Positions 25,497-37,244 of a DNA stretch of 64,000 nt are shown piece by piece. A program made the translations under genes and the position numbers. The notes beneath the pieces were generated by a model. It was not told the DNA's origin. It saw only the letters and a list, made by a program, of their open reading frames with translations, and ran no database searches. Origin of the DNA: Gorsachius magnificus (taxonomy: Eukaryota > Chordata > Aves > Pelecaniformes > Ardeidae); the NCBI GenBank assembly GCA_034008185.1, contig CM067109.1, positions 36,550,885 to 36,614,884 on the forward strand, read 5' to 3'. The stretch's first letter is position 1; the number at the start of each line of letters is the position of its first letter.

Positions 25497-28400
25497 AGGA
25501 TCATTTTTTGAAGACTCAACATATTGCTCGGAAATGCTTGTGTCATTTGCTTCATCTTAATTTAAGAAACAGCTGTAGGCTGCCAAGAGAAATACATGTT
25601 TACTAGGACAGCTCATCCAGGAAATCCTCAGTAGCAGTTAATATTGGCAGGTCAGGGAATGCTGAAGAAATAGTAACAGTGAAACTGTTTGGGTGGTGAG
25701 CTACTAGTTTCAGCTGCCTTTCTAAAAGAAATCTAACACGAATTTTTTGTTCAAATAACCCATGACAATGCTATAGCAGATTTGAATAAGTGGAATGGCC
25801 TAGAAACCAAGGTCAGAAAAGACCCTTATGCCAATGATACAACAGAGTCATTAGGGCTGATTTACCTGTCTACCTCTACATACTCAGCGAGCAACGCTAG
25901 CCAGCATGCACAGGGACATGGGAGAAATCTGTCAGCAACGCCAGTGCAGATACAAACCTCCCGGGTTACTTCTGTTAGAGACTCTGACTGGGGCACCTTA
26001 AGTCTCTGCAGCCACAGTCTGAAAAACACAGTCAGTCTGTGTGGAATGGAAAAGATAAAAGTCTGTAATGACAGAGGAGGAGTTTATTTACTCAGCCTTC
26101 CACCTGCCCACTGGCCAGGCCCTGGAGCTCTCTGCACGGTGACATCAGCTGCTGATGGCACCAAGCCACTGGGCAATGGCAAAACCACTCAAGTCAAAGC
26201 CCCATTTTCCTCTGAAAATCTAAAGTAGCCACGTGTCAGTTGGCTTGTCAAAGTACAGCATTGCCTAGGGCATAGCTGCCTAAAAAAGAAGGCAAAGGGA
26301 GGAAAGAAAAAAAAGGACAATTCCTTCTGCAATTTAGCGAACTTTGGTTGCTTCAAAAATGCACTGGTGTAAGTGGCCTCAGAGTCACTAAGAAATATAG
26401 CAGGTGACTCCACAGCTCAAAAGCTGTGCTACGGCCAACATAGTGGTGCCTTCCCCCTAGCAGGCATGTATTGGCTGTTCACCATCAAGCTACAAGGAGA
26501 GAGACAGAGATAACCACGGAGAAGACTGTATGGGGTTTGATCATTTTCGGGAATGCTAAGGCTCATCTCAGTGGACCACAAAAGGAGAAGGTGTGAAATA
26601 AACATGCCCTGGGGCTGAAGAAGGATATCCTCTCTCTCACTCAGAGAGAATCTAAGTCAGCATCTGATGCCTTGCAGATTTTGCAGTGCTGTGTCACACC
26701 TCACATGTAATAGTACTGGACAGCACTATCAGATCACTGTGCAAAACATGAGACATCTTTCATTTTGCAGGTGTCAGTCCTTCATGAGCATTACTGACGG
26801 TTCTGAATTCTTTGCAAAGATAAAAAGGTTTTCCAGAAGATTTGAGGGTGAACCTGCCATATGTTCACATGCCACCTCTGTGTTGTAGCTTCTGAAACAG
26901 GAAAAGCCTTTGAAAGGCACTGCAGGAAGGAACCTTCTGACCTAACTGTGCCCTAAGAGGCGATCTGAAGGGCAAGAAGTAGAAGAAACCAAGTGATTCT
27001 GTCTTTCTGCCATTACATACCTTTTGCTAAAGCTTGAGCAGAAGTCACATCCCCAGAGCAATCTGGTTCAGAGTTCATGTAGTGACACATAAAGGTAGTT
27101 TGCAGCCTTGGCGATTAGGACATATGTTCCATCCCACTGTCCCACCAAATTATCCGTCTGCTTGTGAATTTGCCTATACGGGGGCTGCACAGCAGATGAC
27201 TTCTCATTGCTTTCAAACAGTGCCACTTCCTGGTTTAATTGAATCATTGCACTTCTTCAACCACTGATTTGTAAGAAAAGCTACATGTAGACTAGACAGG
27301 TAGTCCTAGGCAGGAATCAGTCCAGGAACCCACCTTGCACTACTGTAATGGGCTAAAGTCCTAGATCTGAAAGTGAGGGTGCTTGATCCAGGAGAAAGTC
27401 CGACATTCTCATTTCAAAGTTTGCTCATATCCTGAGGAAAGTTTCAGTAACTGTTTTGGAAGCACCCCAACCAGTCTCAAATCCTCCGTTTACTCTTCCT
27501 GACTAAATCTGCTGAACAGCCACCAAGCTACAGCATGTTTTAAATGTCCCCATATAGCTTCCTGGGACAGATGAGAGAATCTCTACTCACTACAAAGCTA
27601 ATGTATTACTCGATTAGCCTCCTGAATTTTATACCCTTCTACTCTCTTCTCATAATTTCAAATATTCCTCCAGAAAGTTAAATAAAATTCACAACTATGA
27701 AATACCCAGAATTGTTGCTGCCTTCCCATAGCTGAGTGCATTGTAGACATCTGAATTGAATGTTTCCTAGGGCCAACAGTTAATTTACTTCAGATTTTAG
27801 CTGTGAAATCTGACAGAATCCTGCAGTCTTCCAGTGTCTCTCTAAGGCAGGCAATGGCCAGCTGCAGGCTTAAAAAAGAAATATTTGAATGTGAAGGGAC
27901 ACCATGATTATTTAATCACTTGGATGCATTGCTTCTTAGGGTACTACAAATATTTGGAGAACATCCTCTCTGTCTTTATCCAAATGTAAGATAGATGATG
28001 GTAATGAAACTGCAGTGGGTGGCTGTTAAAAATACCTCCCTGCAGAGATTTTTAGAAGTGGTTTATGTGACTTTCACACAGCTTCCTCTAAGTACTGTTT
28101 ATAACCAGCCCAGCCATCTGAGGTGCCCTTGAAATATTTCATTAAGTCAGCATGTAGCATTCTGCATACGCTGCTGGTTCCCTCAGGCACAAAGCAGTTA
28201 AAAGATGTCCTCCTGCAAAGCGTGCATATTTTTCAGCTTTAGTTCGTGTTCCAGAAAGCCCAGGAAAGCCTAGAAAGAGCTGCAAAATGATACACAGCTC
28301 CAGGACTAACCTGGCTTAGACCCACAATCAGTTTCTATTGCAGAGTTGGAAAAGCTCAGCTTCAGTTTACCTCCAAGCTTACTGCCAAGTAGCAGATCAT

Positions 28401-31400
28401 GAGAGCTCTGCTTGTTCTGTCCTCAGCCCCATTCATTCTGTCCAATACTGTAATCAGTGAGCCAAACCCATTGAAGTGCCTTCATGCCCACAGGCTGCAC
28501 AAAAAGAGCATGGCGGGATGAAGGAAGTTTTAGAAAATGGTAAGAATAATGCAAGGCTGACCAGGCTGAAGGGAAGACATCAAACATGCCATTAAAGTGA
28601 GCTCAGCTTTTGTTGCACTCCCTGGACTAGGATGTGTTCCATCGAACACACAATTAGCTCAAAAAAGTTGGCTTTTTAGACTATCAGAAGGGACAGCCCC
28701 AGAAGGGAAACCAGGAGGAGGTATAGAATAAAAAAAGCCATTAGTCTGAGTGTTCTATAAATGACAACCCTCCCTCCTGCCACACAACACAAACAGGCTA
28801 CCCCTCACTGTGACCCCACTTCTTGGCTGCCTAAAAAGCCTGTTGCTTTGAAAAGCCATCAGGTAGCTGCTGCACTGCTGTTAGTGCACTCAAAGCCTGT
28901 GGGCAGCTCAGCATGTACTTACTTTGCCAGCTATAATCCATTATTCTTGCCCTAGAGAAATAGATTCCATCCCCAGCAAAGCTGAACAAAAGAGAAAAGG
29001 AATCTGTGCAAAGCACTTATCAAACCTCAGAATGATTATCTGTAGGGGATTTCCAGAAAGTATTGCTATTCCTGAAGAGGTGAGCACCACCACCGCATTG
29101 TAGAGAATTAAGCCAGCACAGTATATGATACTGGTGCACCTGTATCACTCTACTTCACCATATATCCTCCTGGCAAGGGACTTACCACCACTGCAAAAGC
29201 ATTTGAGCTTTTTCTTTTTCCCAAGAATTAAAGCACAGCCTTTTCTTTCTATTTTGAGGAACACTCCTCCTGCTGGAGACCTGCAAGGTAAGGGGCTGAG
29301 GAATACAGAAAACCTGACCTTGGATACTTACAAGTTACGGAAGGTGTCAGAAAGCTAAGGGAGTCTCAGACAGCATCATTGGGGTTCAGTGATTATGAAC
29401 AGATATCCAAAGTTATTTGGTAGAAAAGCCACGTGGGACAAACACAGACAAATGGCCAGTTGGCCCACCCAAGCCCTCAGCTCTGCTTGAGCCATTCAGC
29501 TCAGCCTGTGCCAGTCATGGTCCTCCGGTGATGACCACTTTGGGATCTCTCCATTGGAGTGTATGGCTTCAACCATAGGAAAGATGACTCTGGCAGCAAG
29601 CCAACGAGCTTCAGTCCATCTTGATTGCCCTGCAACGTTTGTTTTTAGCTCCTCAGGAATCTGTAGATTAAATTTATTTCCACCTATGACAGGCTAGTCA
29701 GTGTTAAGGATTCTTTCCCTCTAATGACTGTTGGTAGTTAAAAGTTTTCCAAATAGCTGTCCAACAAGGCAAACAATGCTAATTTACCCAAAGATGCTGA
29801 AAAACTTTTTTTTCTGGAAAGAGAGTGGTGGGATGAATCAGAAAGCTGTTACAATGTGTCTCTATCTGTGTTTCCCTTGGTTTCAGGGATGGGACCTTGT
29901 TGTTGCAGCTGAGCTCTACTAGGAAAACAAACACAAGCAATAAATACCACTTTCACTGCCAGCACTGTGAGCTCCACCAGTGCTGGTGCCATCTCCACCC
30001 CTTACAGGATCTTAGGTATCACTGACTGCAAAGGTGAAACACTGATGGCCAGAGCTAGAAGAATGTAGGTGACATTCTACTGGCAGGTGCTGGGGACGGG
30101 GTGGGCAGTGAATGTAAATTTTTTATGATCTGAATGAAAACCAGATAGGGAGGCCAGTCTGCAAAACATTCTCCTCCAGTCAGTCTGTGTGCCTGAGGTG
30201 AGCTTTGCTTTACTCATCATGGGAATACTTCTTTAGCAGAGGAGTAAGTGGACAAAGAGCCAGGAGAAACAACATGCATGAGGGTTTCACACAGCTCCAG
30301 TAAAGTGGGACAGGTACTACAGCAGAAGCAACGTTAAAGCTTGTAAAAAGCATCAAGGAAGTTCACGTGTATGTAACTCTGGATTAAACCTGCTAAAACA
30401 CACCTCAGATCCAGGCACCTTGGCCAAACCACTGCTGTCTTTTCATGTCATGCAGCCCAGTAAAAGAGTGTTTTCCTCATCTCTCTTTACTATGTCATTT
30501 TTTCTGTATGTATGTATGTAATGTAATGGCATATTGGAAATTGTTCAATAAAATATTGCTCTGGAGAGACCTATGAACTCCAAATACAAGAATCCTGGGT
30601 GCTGACTGCCCGTGTTCCTCTGCTCTCCTAGAGCTGTTGTCTTGAGCCCTTCAAATACTACTTTGTGTGCGATAGCATACAAGAAAAACCTCAGAAACTT
30701 CCTATGTTTTTAACACTCTGATTTATTACACATGAAACACAGAAGTTGGAACAGGCAAAGAACCTGAAATAGAGATTTAGAATATGAAGTCAATAGCCAT
30801 TTGGCCCTCATTAACGGTAGCTGTGCGCTCTGCACGACAGGCAAGCTAAACTCCTATGTGACACCAATACCTCTGCTTGGAAACATTGGGAGTCCTTCAG
30901 TCGGAAACATGTGAAAGTATTGCTCCGGACCCTTGGTCTGGGCACCTGCTCTAAAGAATAAGACCTCATGTTCCTCACAAGACACCTTCTTCCCTGATGG
31001 TGGAGACAGGATTACCCATATAAAACTGCAGTGGCAGCCAGGACCCCGTCCTCCTCACCCAGCTGTATCAGCGCCGTCCTGCTACGCTGGACCTCGGAGC
31101 TCTGCCCCAGTGTGTCACACCTGCATAAAAGAGCACGACAGGGTCTTTGCTTAGGTCATCTGGTGTGTGCTCAGGATGACTCTGTCTGGTTACAACATGT
31201 ATGAAATGCCAGTATTGGGGGACTCCCCTGGTCACCATGACCTTGTAAAGGTAATAAGAGAGGGAGTAGCCTTGCAACAGTGTCAAGCACTCTCAGCACC
31301 CTTGGATGCAACCAGTCTAGTCCACAGACTCACAGCATCAATATAGCTCTATTGTTCTGTTGACCTTGCCACACAAACCCAATACACAGTGACACATGCT

Positions 31401-33490
31401 CAGCACCCAGCAACATGCAAGGGAAAATTAAGAGGTATTCAACACAAAATCCAAAGCATCCAATGAACTCCTCATGTACCGCAACAGGCATTTCTCTACT
31501 ACTAGTCTCTCTCTTCCATTGTGCCCTTTTCCAGTTAGCTAATTACTTTACACACATACAACACATAGACTGCTCAGTCATCCCAAGTACCCCCTGTGAA
31601 CACCATGCTTTTTATATCATCCAAGCATAGGTTGTATCCAAGCGCAGCTTCCCAGTCAGCTGACCCATCCTGATGGCCTTCAGGATCTCTTGTAGAATTC
31701 TGTTTCTTCTTTGACAGATAACAAACAGCCTTCAAATTAAGTCTATTATTAGCTATGTAACACTGGCTCTCCTTCCCGATTCACAGCCACAGTAACGATA
31801 TTTTGTATTTTGCCAGCACTTAGTGATTTAAATCTACACACAGTTCCTACTTTACATTAATTGTGTATAATAATCCATTAGTAATAAAAACCTCTGTTCT
31901 CCAATCACAAAAAAATGGACAACTGTATGTAATTTGTACTGTCATCAGTACCTATATATGCAATTTGTACAAACAAAACTGATCATGACTAGGTTTCCTC
32001 TGCACCTCACTGCCTCTTCTTCCCAAATACCCAATGCTTATAACAGGCAGTTGCATGGGCCACGGTCTGTCCCACAACTACTCAGAATCCCACAGACATT
32101 TTCATTCAGGATTTGTTTATGCTTATTCCTCACTGCCCTTGGGGAAATCGAGTGAGGCTGCTGCTTGGCTACAAAGTCTGCAGGTTGCACTCCAGTGTGA
32201 TCAGGGAGCTCTTTGCCTTGAAGCCAGGCAGTGGTTGAAGCAAAGACACACACTTTGATGCCTGACTGTGCTCTTGCCAGGCCCTGCATAACAGCTGGCA
32301 CCTGTGCTAGGAAGGTCTCTGGTTTCTCTGGTACAGTCATAAAAGCAGATTAGACTGTACCCTGGCAATTAAAATCTACAGGAACATGCTGGTGCTCTGG
32401 ATGGCAAGGACAGATGCACCTCAGAGACCAGCCATGCACCGGGTGATCTCTGCACTGCGCCAGAAACACAAGGCTGTGTTTAAGGTGCTTCTGCATCTCA
32501 CATCCTTTCTGCAGGGTTAGGCTTCCCTGTCACAGGAGGACACTAGCACCTCCTTGTGCCAACAGCCACCACACCAAGCACCTCCAGCTCCTAGCATGCA
32601 GCAGAAAGCTGAACTGTCATCTGCACCATTTAGCTATGCTTCATACAGAAGTTCTCTAATTTCCGCCCCCCCCCCTTTTTTTTTTCCCTAGGCATGCCCA
32701 TATGAATATCTGGCTTTTACAACTCTGGTTTAACTTAACCAAGACACTGTTAACCACCGAGCAGTCAAGCTCAGCTTTTCCAGCAGCTGCTGTTGCTTCC
32801 TTGGCTTTGCCATTTTGCCTAGCATGACAAAGTTTAAAAGAGCCTGCCCTGCTCCTAGTTAATGCTCTGTATGTGCTCAAGTTCAATGGTAAGCCAGGAA
32901 TGCACAGCAGCTTTGCTAACAGTTGCAACTTGTTTTCCTGTGCCTGCCTTCAGACCATGCCAGTTCCAGGGCAAGGCACAGCTGCTCTTACTCCTCCAAA
33001 GACAACACAGAGAGCATACCAGCCAGAGAGTCCCAGATACAGAGTCACCAGCTGTAAGAAAGATCAAGCACATGTGCAAAACTTGCTACAGGACCCATGT
33101 TCACATAGTCTGTTAGCCTCATTAGTAATTCCAGCTTCATTCATCCAACCAGATAACTAGCTTCTTTTCCTCACACCCTGTCTCCTCCCTTCCCTTCACC
33201 CTATTTCATGGTCATATCATCACGGCAGGTCTCCAGCCAGGCCAGCTTTGCAGCCACCTCTCACATGCTCTCCCCCCAGTGCCATCGTGTGTATTGCAAC
33301 CACTGAGGGGGCCGATCCGTATTTGCAAAACCATGACCAGCAGAGGGAGCATTGGACTAGCAACTTCTACAGCTTTCTTCACCCCGAAGCAGCATCAAGA
33401 GCTCTGGCATCCATTTGGTTTTGTCTGGCAGAGGAGCTTGCTGGTCTCAACCTCTAACCCTACCACTCCTTTAAAGCAAACAACAAATTC
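25497..33490. other. Region between the hairpin and the telomere-like array
   Basis: Holds the exon-like pieces described for the hypothetical transcript and a C-run/T-run tract near 32666-32686. The 148-codon frame at 25782-26228 shows no recognisable domain and no splice or promoter support, so it is not called as a gene. Confidence 0.5.
30547..30552 (+). terminator. Candidate poly(A) signal, plus strand
   Basis: AATAAA within TTGTTCAATAAAATATTGC, preceded by a TGTATGTATGTATGTAATG stretch and followed by GGGTGCTGACTGCCCGTGTT. The layout resembles a genuine mRNA 3' end. It is 5.8 kb downstream of the CpG island in the same orientation. Confidence 0.4.
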
Positions 33491-34282
33491 GGGGTTTTCC
33501 CCCCAACCGGGGGGGGGTTGGTTTGGGTGTTGGGGTTGCAGTTTGTGTTTGGGTTGGGGTGTGTAGGTTGGGGGGGGGTTGAGGGTTTGGTTAGGTTTGC
33601 AGTTGGGTTAGGGTTATGGATTGGGGTTACAGTCAGGGTTTGAGTTTGGGATTAGGGTTTGGTGTTAGGGTTAGGTTTGTTGTTTATGTTTAGGGGTTCA
33701 GGTTTACTTTAGGTTAGGGAGATAGGGTTAGGGGTTAGATGGTAGGGTTAGCATCAGGGGTTGGGGTTAGGTCAGCGTTAAGAGTTAGGTTTGGGGTTGC
33801 GGTTTTCTTTTGGGTTGGGTTTTCGCATTGAGGTTGGGTCAGGGTTAAGGGTTGGGGAAGGTTGGGGTTTGGGGTTGGGTTCAGTGTTTGGGTTAGGTTT
33901 AGGGGTTGGTACTACGGTTTGGGGTTTAGGGTAGGAGTTAGGAGTTTTGGGTTAGGAGATTGGGGTTGGGTTGGTATAGGGGTTAGTAGTTAGCTGTTTG
34001 GAGTTTGGGGCTGGGGGTGGTAATTGGGGTTTGGGTTTCAATGTTGGTTAGGGTTGGGTTTGGGGTTGGGTTGGGGGTTGGTTTGGGGGGGGGTTGGGGT
34101 TAGGGTTGTGATTCGGTTTAGGGTTAGGGTGAGGGTGATGGTGAGGGGTTGGGTCTGTTGTTTAGGGTTAGGGTTATGGGACTGGGGGTTAGGCATGGGG
34201 TGTTGTGTTTATGGTGAGGGGTTTAGGAGTTTGGGGTGTTAGGGTTTGGGGTGGGATTTTGGTTTGGGTTCGGGGTTAGGGT
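33491..34282 (+). repeat. Degenerate telomere-like (TTAGGG) interstitial repeat
   Basis: About 790 bp made of short G-rich units with all G on the plus strand: many GGGTTA/TTAGGG copies mixed with TTGGGG, TTTGGGG and GTTGGG variants. It begins in a G/C stretch (GGGGTTTTCCCCCCAACCGG) and ends sharply at GGGGTTAGGG|TAAAAC. The frame at 34024-34242 is an artefact of the repeat. The flanks are ordinary unique DNA, so it lies inside the chromosome in this assembly. Confidence 0.9.
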
Positions 34283-34588
34283 AAAACGCTCACAGAAGCA
34301 GCTTGTGTGAAGCTTGTTTGTTTACCTGGAGCTGGACTTGTCTTCTCGCAGGAGCAGGAAGCTGCTTCATGGAGCAGATAGCATAAGAACTGTTTCATTT
34401 TCCCCTCCTCTATGTGAAGTGAGCAAAGCAGCAGGAAAAGTCAGGCATGGGACCAGTTACAGCTCACTAGAGCTTCCTGCACAAGGCGGCTTTGAAGGCA
34501 AGAGTCCAGTGACAAGGATGAAACTGCAGAAGCAGGGAGCAGGTCATGTTCTTCTGTCTCCATGTCTGCAGCTTGGGTCCAGGGTACA

Positions 34589-34655
34589 ATCATAGAATCA
34601 TCTAGGGTGGAAGAGACTAAGATCTTTGAGTCAAACTGTTAACAATACTGCCAAG
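34589..34655 (-). mobile_element. CR1 3' end fragment
   Basis: ATCATAGAATCATCTAGG, then GTGGAAGAGACTAAGATC and GAGTCAAACTGTTAAC, is the reverse complement of the CR1 terminus (GGTTGGACT-GATGATCTT-AAAGGTC-CCAACC-ATTCTATGAT). The body is missing: a severe 5' truncation. It lies 0.3 kb from the telomere-like array. Confidence 0.75.
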
Positions 34656-37244
34656 GTGATGAGCTGAAGCTCAGCAGATGCCTCAGCTGGCACCAGGAGA
34701 TGTAGGGGCAGGTGGAGCCAGCACCAAAAAGTGCTTTCCCTACAGTTGTAGTGAATTTTTCACACTCAGAGCCTGAACAAGCAGCTGCCTGAGGAAAAGA
34801 GCAGAAGGGTCCATTGCTGTCACACCCCACAATGAGGGAGAGAGACTCTAGTGCCAAGACACCCAACCCAAACTAGATGCTTATTAGAGTTTCTCATGTG
34901 CTGTGATATTCAAGAAGATGAAAAAGACAGATTAATTCACTTGGCAGTACACAGCAGAAATGCTGGTCACTCTGCCACTGGAGCTGGAACAGCTCCACCA
35001 CAGGAAAGTCATCTCTAAATAAACATGCATGTGCTGAGACTGCAACACCGAACAGACCATGGATCAGGGTAAGTGACCAGGCAAAGAAGATATGAAGCCT
35101 CCTCATATCCAGCAAGAAGAGAGACAAAGCCAGCAACCCATCAAAGCCAAGGAAGCAAGAGGACAAGGGCCAAGGCAATTTGAAAACACACTTTGCTAAG
35201 ATCAGACCCGTGATACTGAGATGCCAGTCAGCTATATATAAAATATGTATCAGACATATAGATATATATATATAAGATATATAAATAAAATATATCAGGA
35301 AAATATATAAACTGCGTGTTTTCTAGAGAGAAGGAAGAGGAGACTGTTTCTCCAGAATGAGAAGCCGAGTCAGGAAGTCTCTCAAGTCAGGATACACAAG
35401 ATCTGTTGAGGTGCCAATGTTAGAGGGTCCAGAAACAACTACTCAGTATCTTTGTTTCAAACCAGCATTATCACCATTTTCAAGCAATGCCCACTGCTAC
35501 AATAAAATCCAGAGATAGCCTCAAAGCTGAGCAGAGGAAACAGCCGAAATCAGCAGGTCTCAGATGTTGCAGCTGTTAGACTGTAAGGCTGAAATGAAGC
35601 AGAGAAAGGAATCTTTTCCAGAGGATGTGACACAGGACCAGGGGATGTATTCTACTTGATGTCCAGGTTCACCACTATGCTATCAGTCTCTTCCCAGCCA
35701 CTCTCAGAAATCAGCAAAACACATTAAAAAAAATAATCCAAGTAACGCTGTCACAATCCATTGCAGCTGGTTACAAAGACATTGCTGAAGTGGGAAAACA
35801 AAAGCATTTAGAGAAGATACTGTGTTATGAAATACACCAAAGCCAAAACTTTGCTCTGCAGCCTGCTGAGAACTAGCAGAACAGCCCAGAAGCACAGACA
35901 TGATTTGCTGCATCAGGAGTCAGCACTTTCCACAACAGGAATGGAGACCTTCACACGGTGCAACCTTAGACCATCCAGAATAAAAGGCTTCATGTTCTCT
36001 TTAATGAAGCAGTCGAAATTCAGACAAGGGACAGTGAAATTTGCATTGAATGACAAAAATAAATAAATAAATAAATGGCTTTCAAGACTTTCATCAAAAT
36101 GAAGCTTCCCTTCCCTCCGGTGTGCAAAGGAACAATTACATGCTACAGGCAGAGGCAAAAAACAAGAGGCAAGGCTGTAAGGGGAGCACCCCCTCATGGA
36201 AACCACCGAGTCAGTGCTGCTACTGAAGCCAGTTGTGTAGATTTTTGTTCTCTTCTTATTTTCACGGATATGGTATACGTTTGGATACATTAACATATAA
36301 TCATTACACATAACATATGAAACACAGACATGTCTAATTCAAACCCATCAATACAACATCTCTACACAGTGACAGTACAAGTCCAAGAGTATTGTCATGT
36401 GAAAGACTAGACATGTTTAGATAGAAGTGGCCCACATCCTACTTTTGGAAGCAGAATCTCTCCGAGTACACTTGTAAACTTTTTTCTCCACTAAGGCCAG
36501 GCTACTGCTTGAAGTTCTCAAAGAAAAGTTAATCAAAAGGAAGGTTGGGGAAAAAAAATTTCAAGAAAAAGCTAAATGAGGTCATGTTAGAAGTTAAAGG
36601 CATGCAGGGTCTTTTTACATAGAGGCACAGACAAGGTTGCTCTATTCATACACTTATTCAGATGTGGTACTGGATTAAGCTTAACTGAGTTGAGATCAAT
36701 TTAATCCTGAGTGACTATGTCTACACCAGGGTTTAAACAGCTGAATTAATCTAACTTAAATTCACGTATTCAATTAATATGGATTATTTTTTCTTATTTC
36801 TACAATTTCAAGGAAACCCCAAGGAAGTTACTGCATAAAAAGAGATGTTTCACTTGTAAGTACTGATTTTTACAGCAGAATATTCAACTAGTGGAATAAC
36901 AAAATAATCACATATAAAGGAAGAAATACCAGTTAGAACTTTCTCATGTTGAATTACCTCTGGGGAAAAAAAATGAAGCTGGCTGCTATTAGCTGCAGGG
37001 CAGGTTTATGCTTTCAGGGCTAGCTAACATGACTGTTAGCATGATTTCTTGTTGTGAGGCTTGGGAATTTCAGTCAAACTCTTTTTTTCTTTTACTCTTA
37101 TTTATTAGATTAGCACCATGTTCAGGCAACAAGGGCGGTTAGTTTGGTTCCATCACATATTTCTGTTGATTAGGTTTTCCAAAATGTTTTGCAGTCTAGT
37201 TTTAAATTACTCATTTCAAACTAACACAAAGTAATGGTAATAAA
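34656..37244. other. Intergenic region between CR1 fragment and PCGF3 3' end
   Basis: Contains a TA-rich low-complexity patch at about 35235-35300, an (AAAT)n tract at about 36055-36076 and a possible old DNA-transposon remnant at about 36655-36775. No coding exon recognised on either strand. Confidence 0.5.

Larger units (their letters stand above)
24700..30570 (+). ncRNA. Hypothetical spliced non-coding transcript from the CpG island
   Basis: Inferred from signals only. Exon 1 would run from about 24700 to 24757 (donor GTAAGC). A 62-nt exon at 29226-29287 has a strong pyrimidine tract and CCAAG acceptor and a CAAG|GTAAGG donor. A terminal exon from 29887 (acceptor TTTCCCTTGGTTTCAG) would end near 30570 after AATAAA at 30547-30552, with GT-rich sequence about 40 nt on. 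No long frame runs through the three pieces (in exon 3 an ATG gives only seven codons), so a coding product is unlikely unless exons were missed. It could also be the end of an unrecognised gene or chance. Confidence 0.25.

Noticed and set aside
25782..26228. 148-codon ORF downstream of the CpG island
   Set aside because: No domain, no coding-like composition, no upstream exon link, and it lies in sequence resembling its non-coding surroundings.
34024..34242. 72-codon Gly/Leu/Trp-rich ORF
   Set aside because: Product of reading the G-rich telomere-like repeat.
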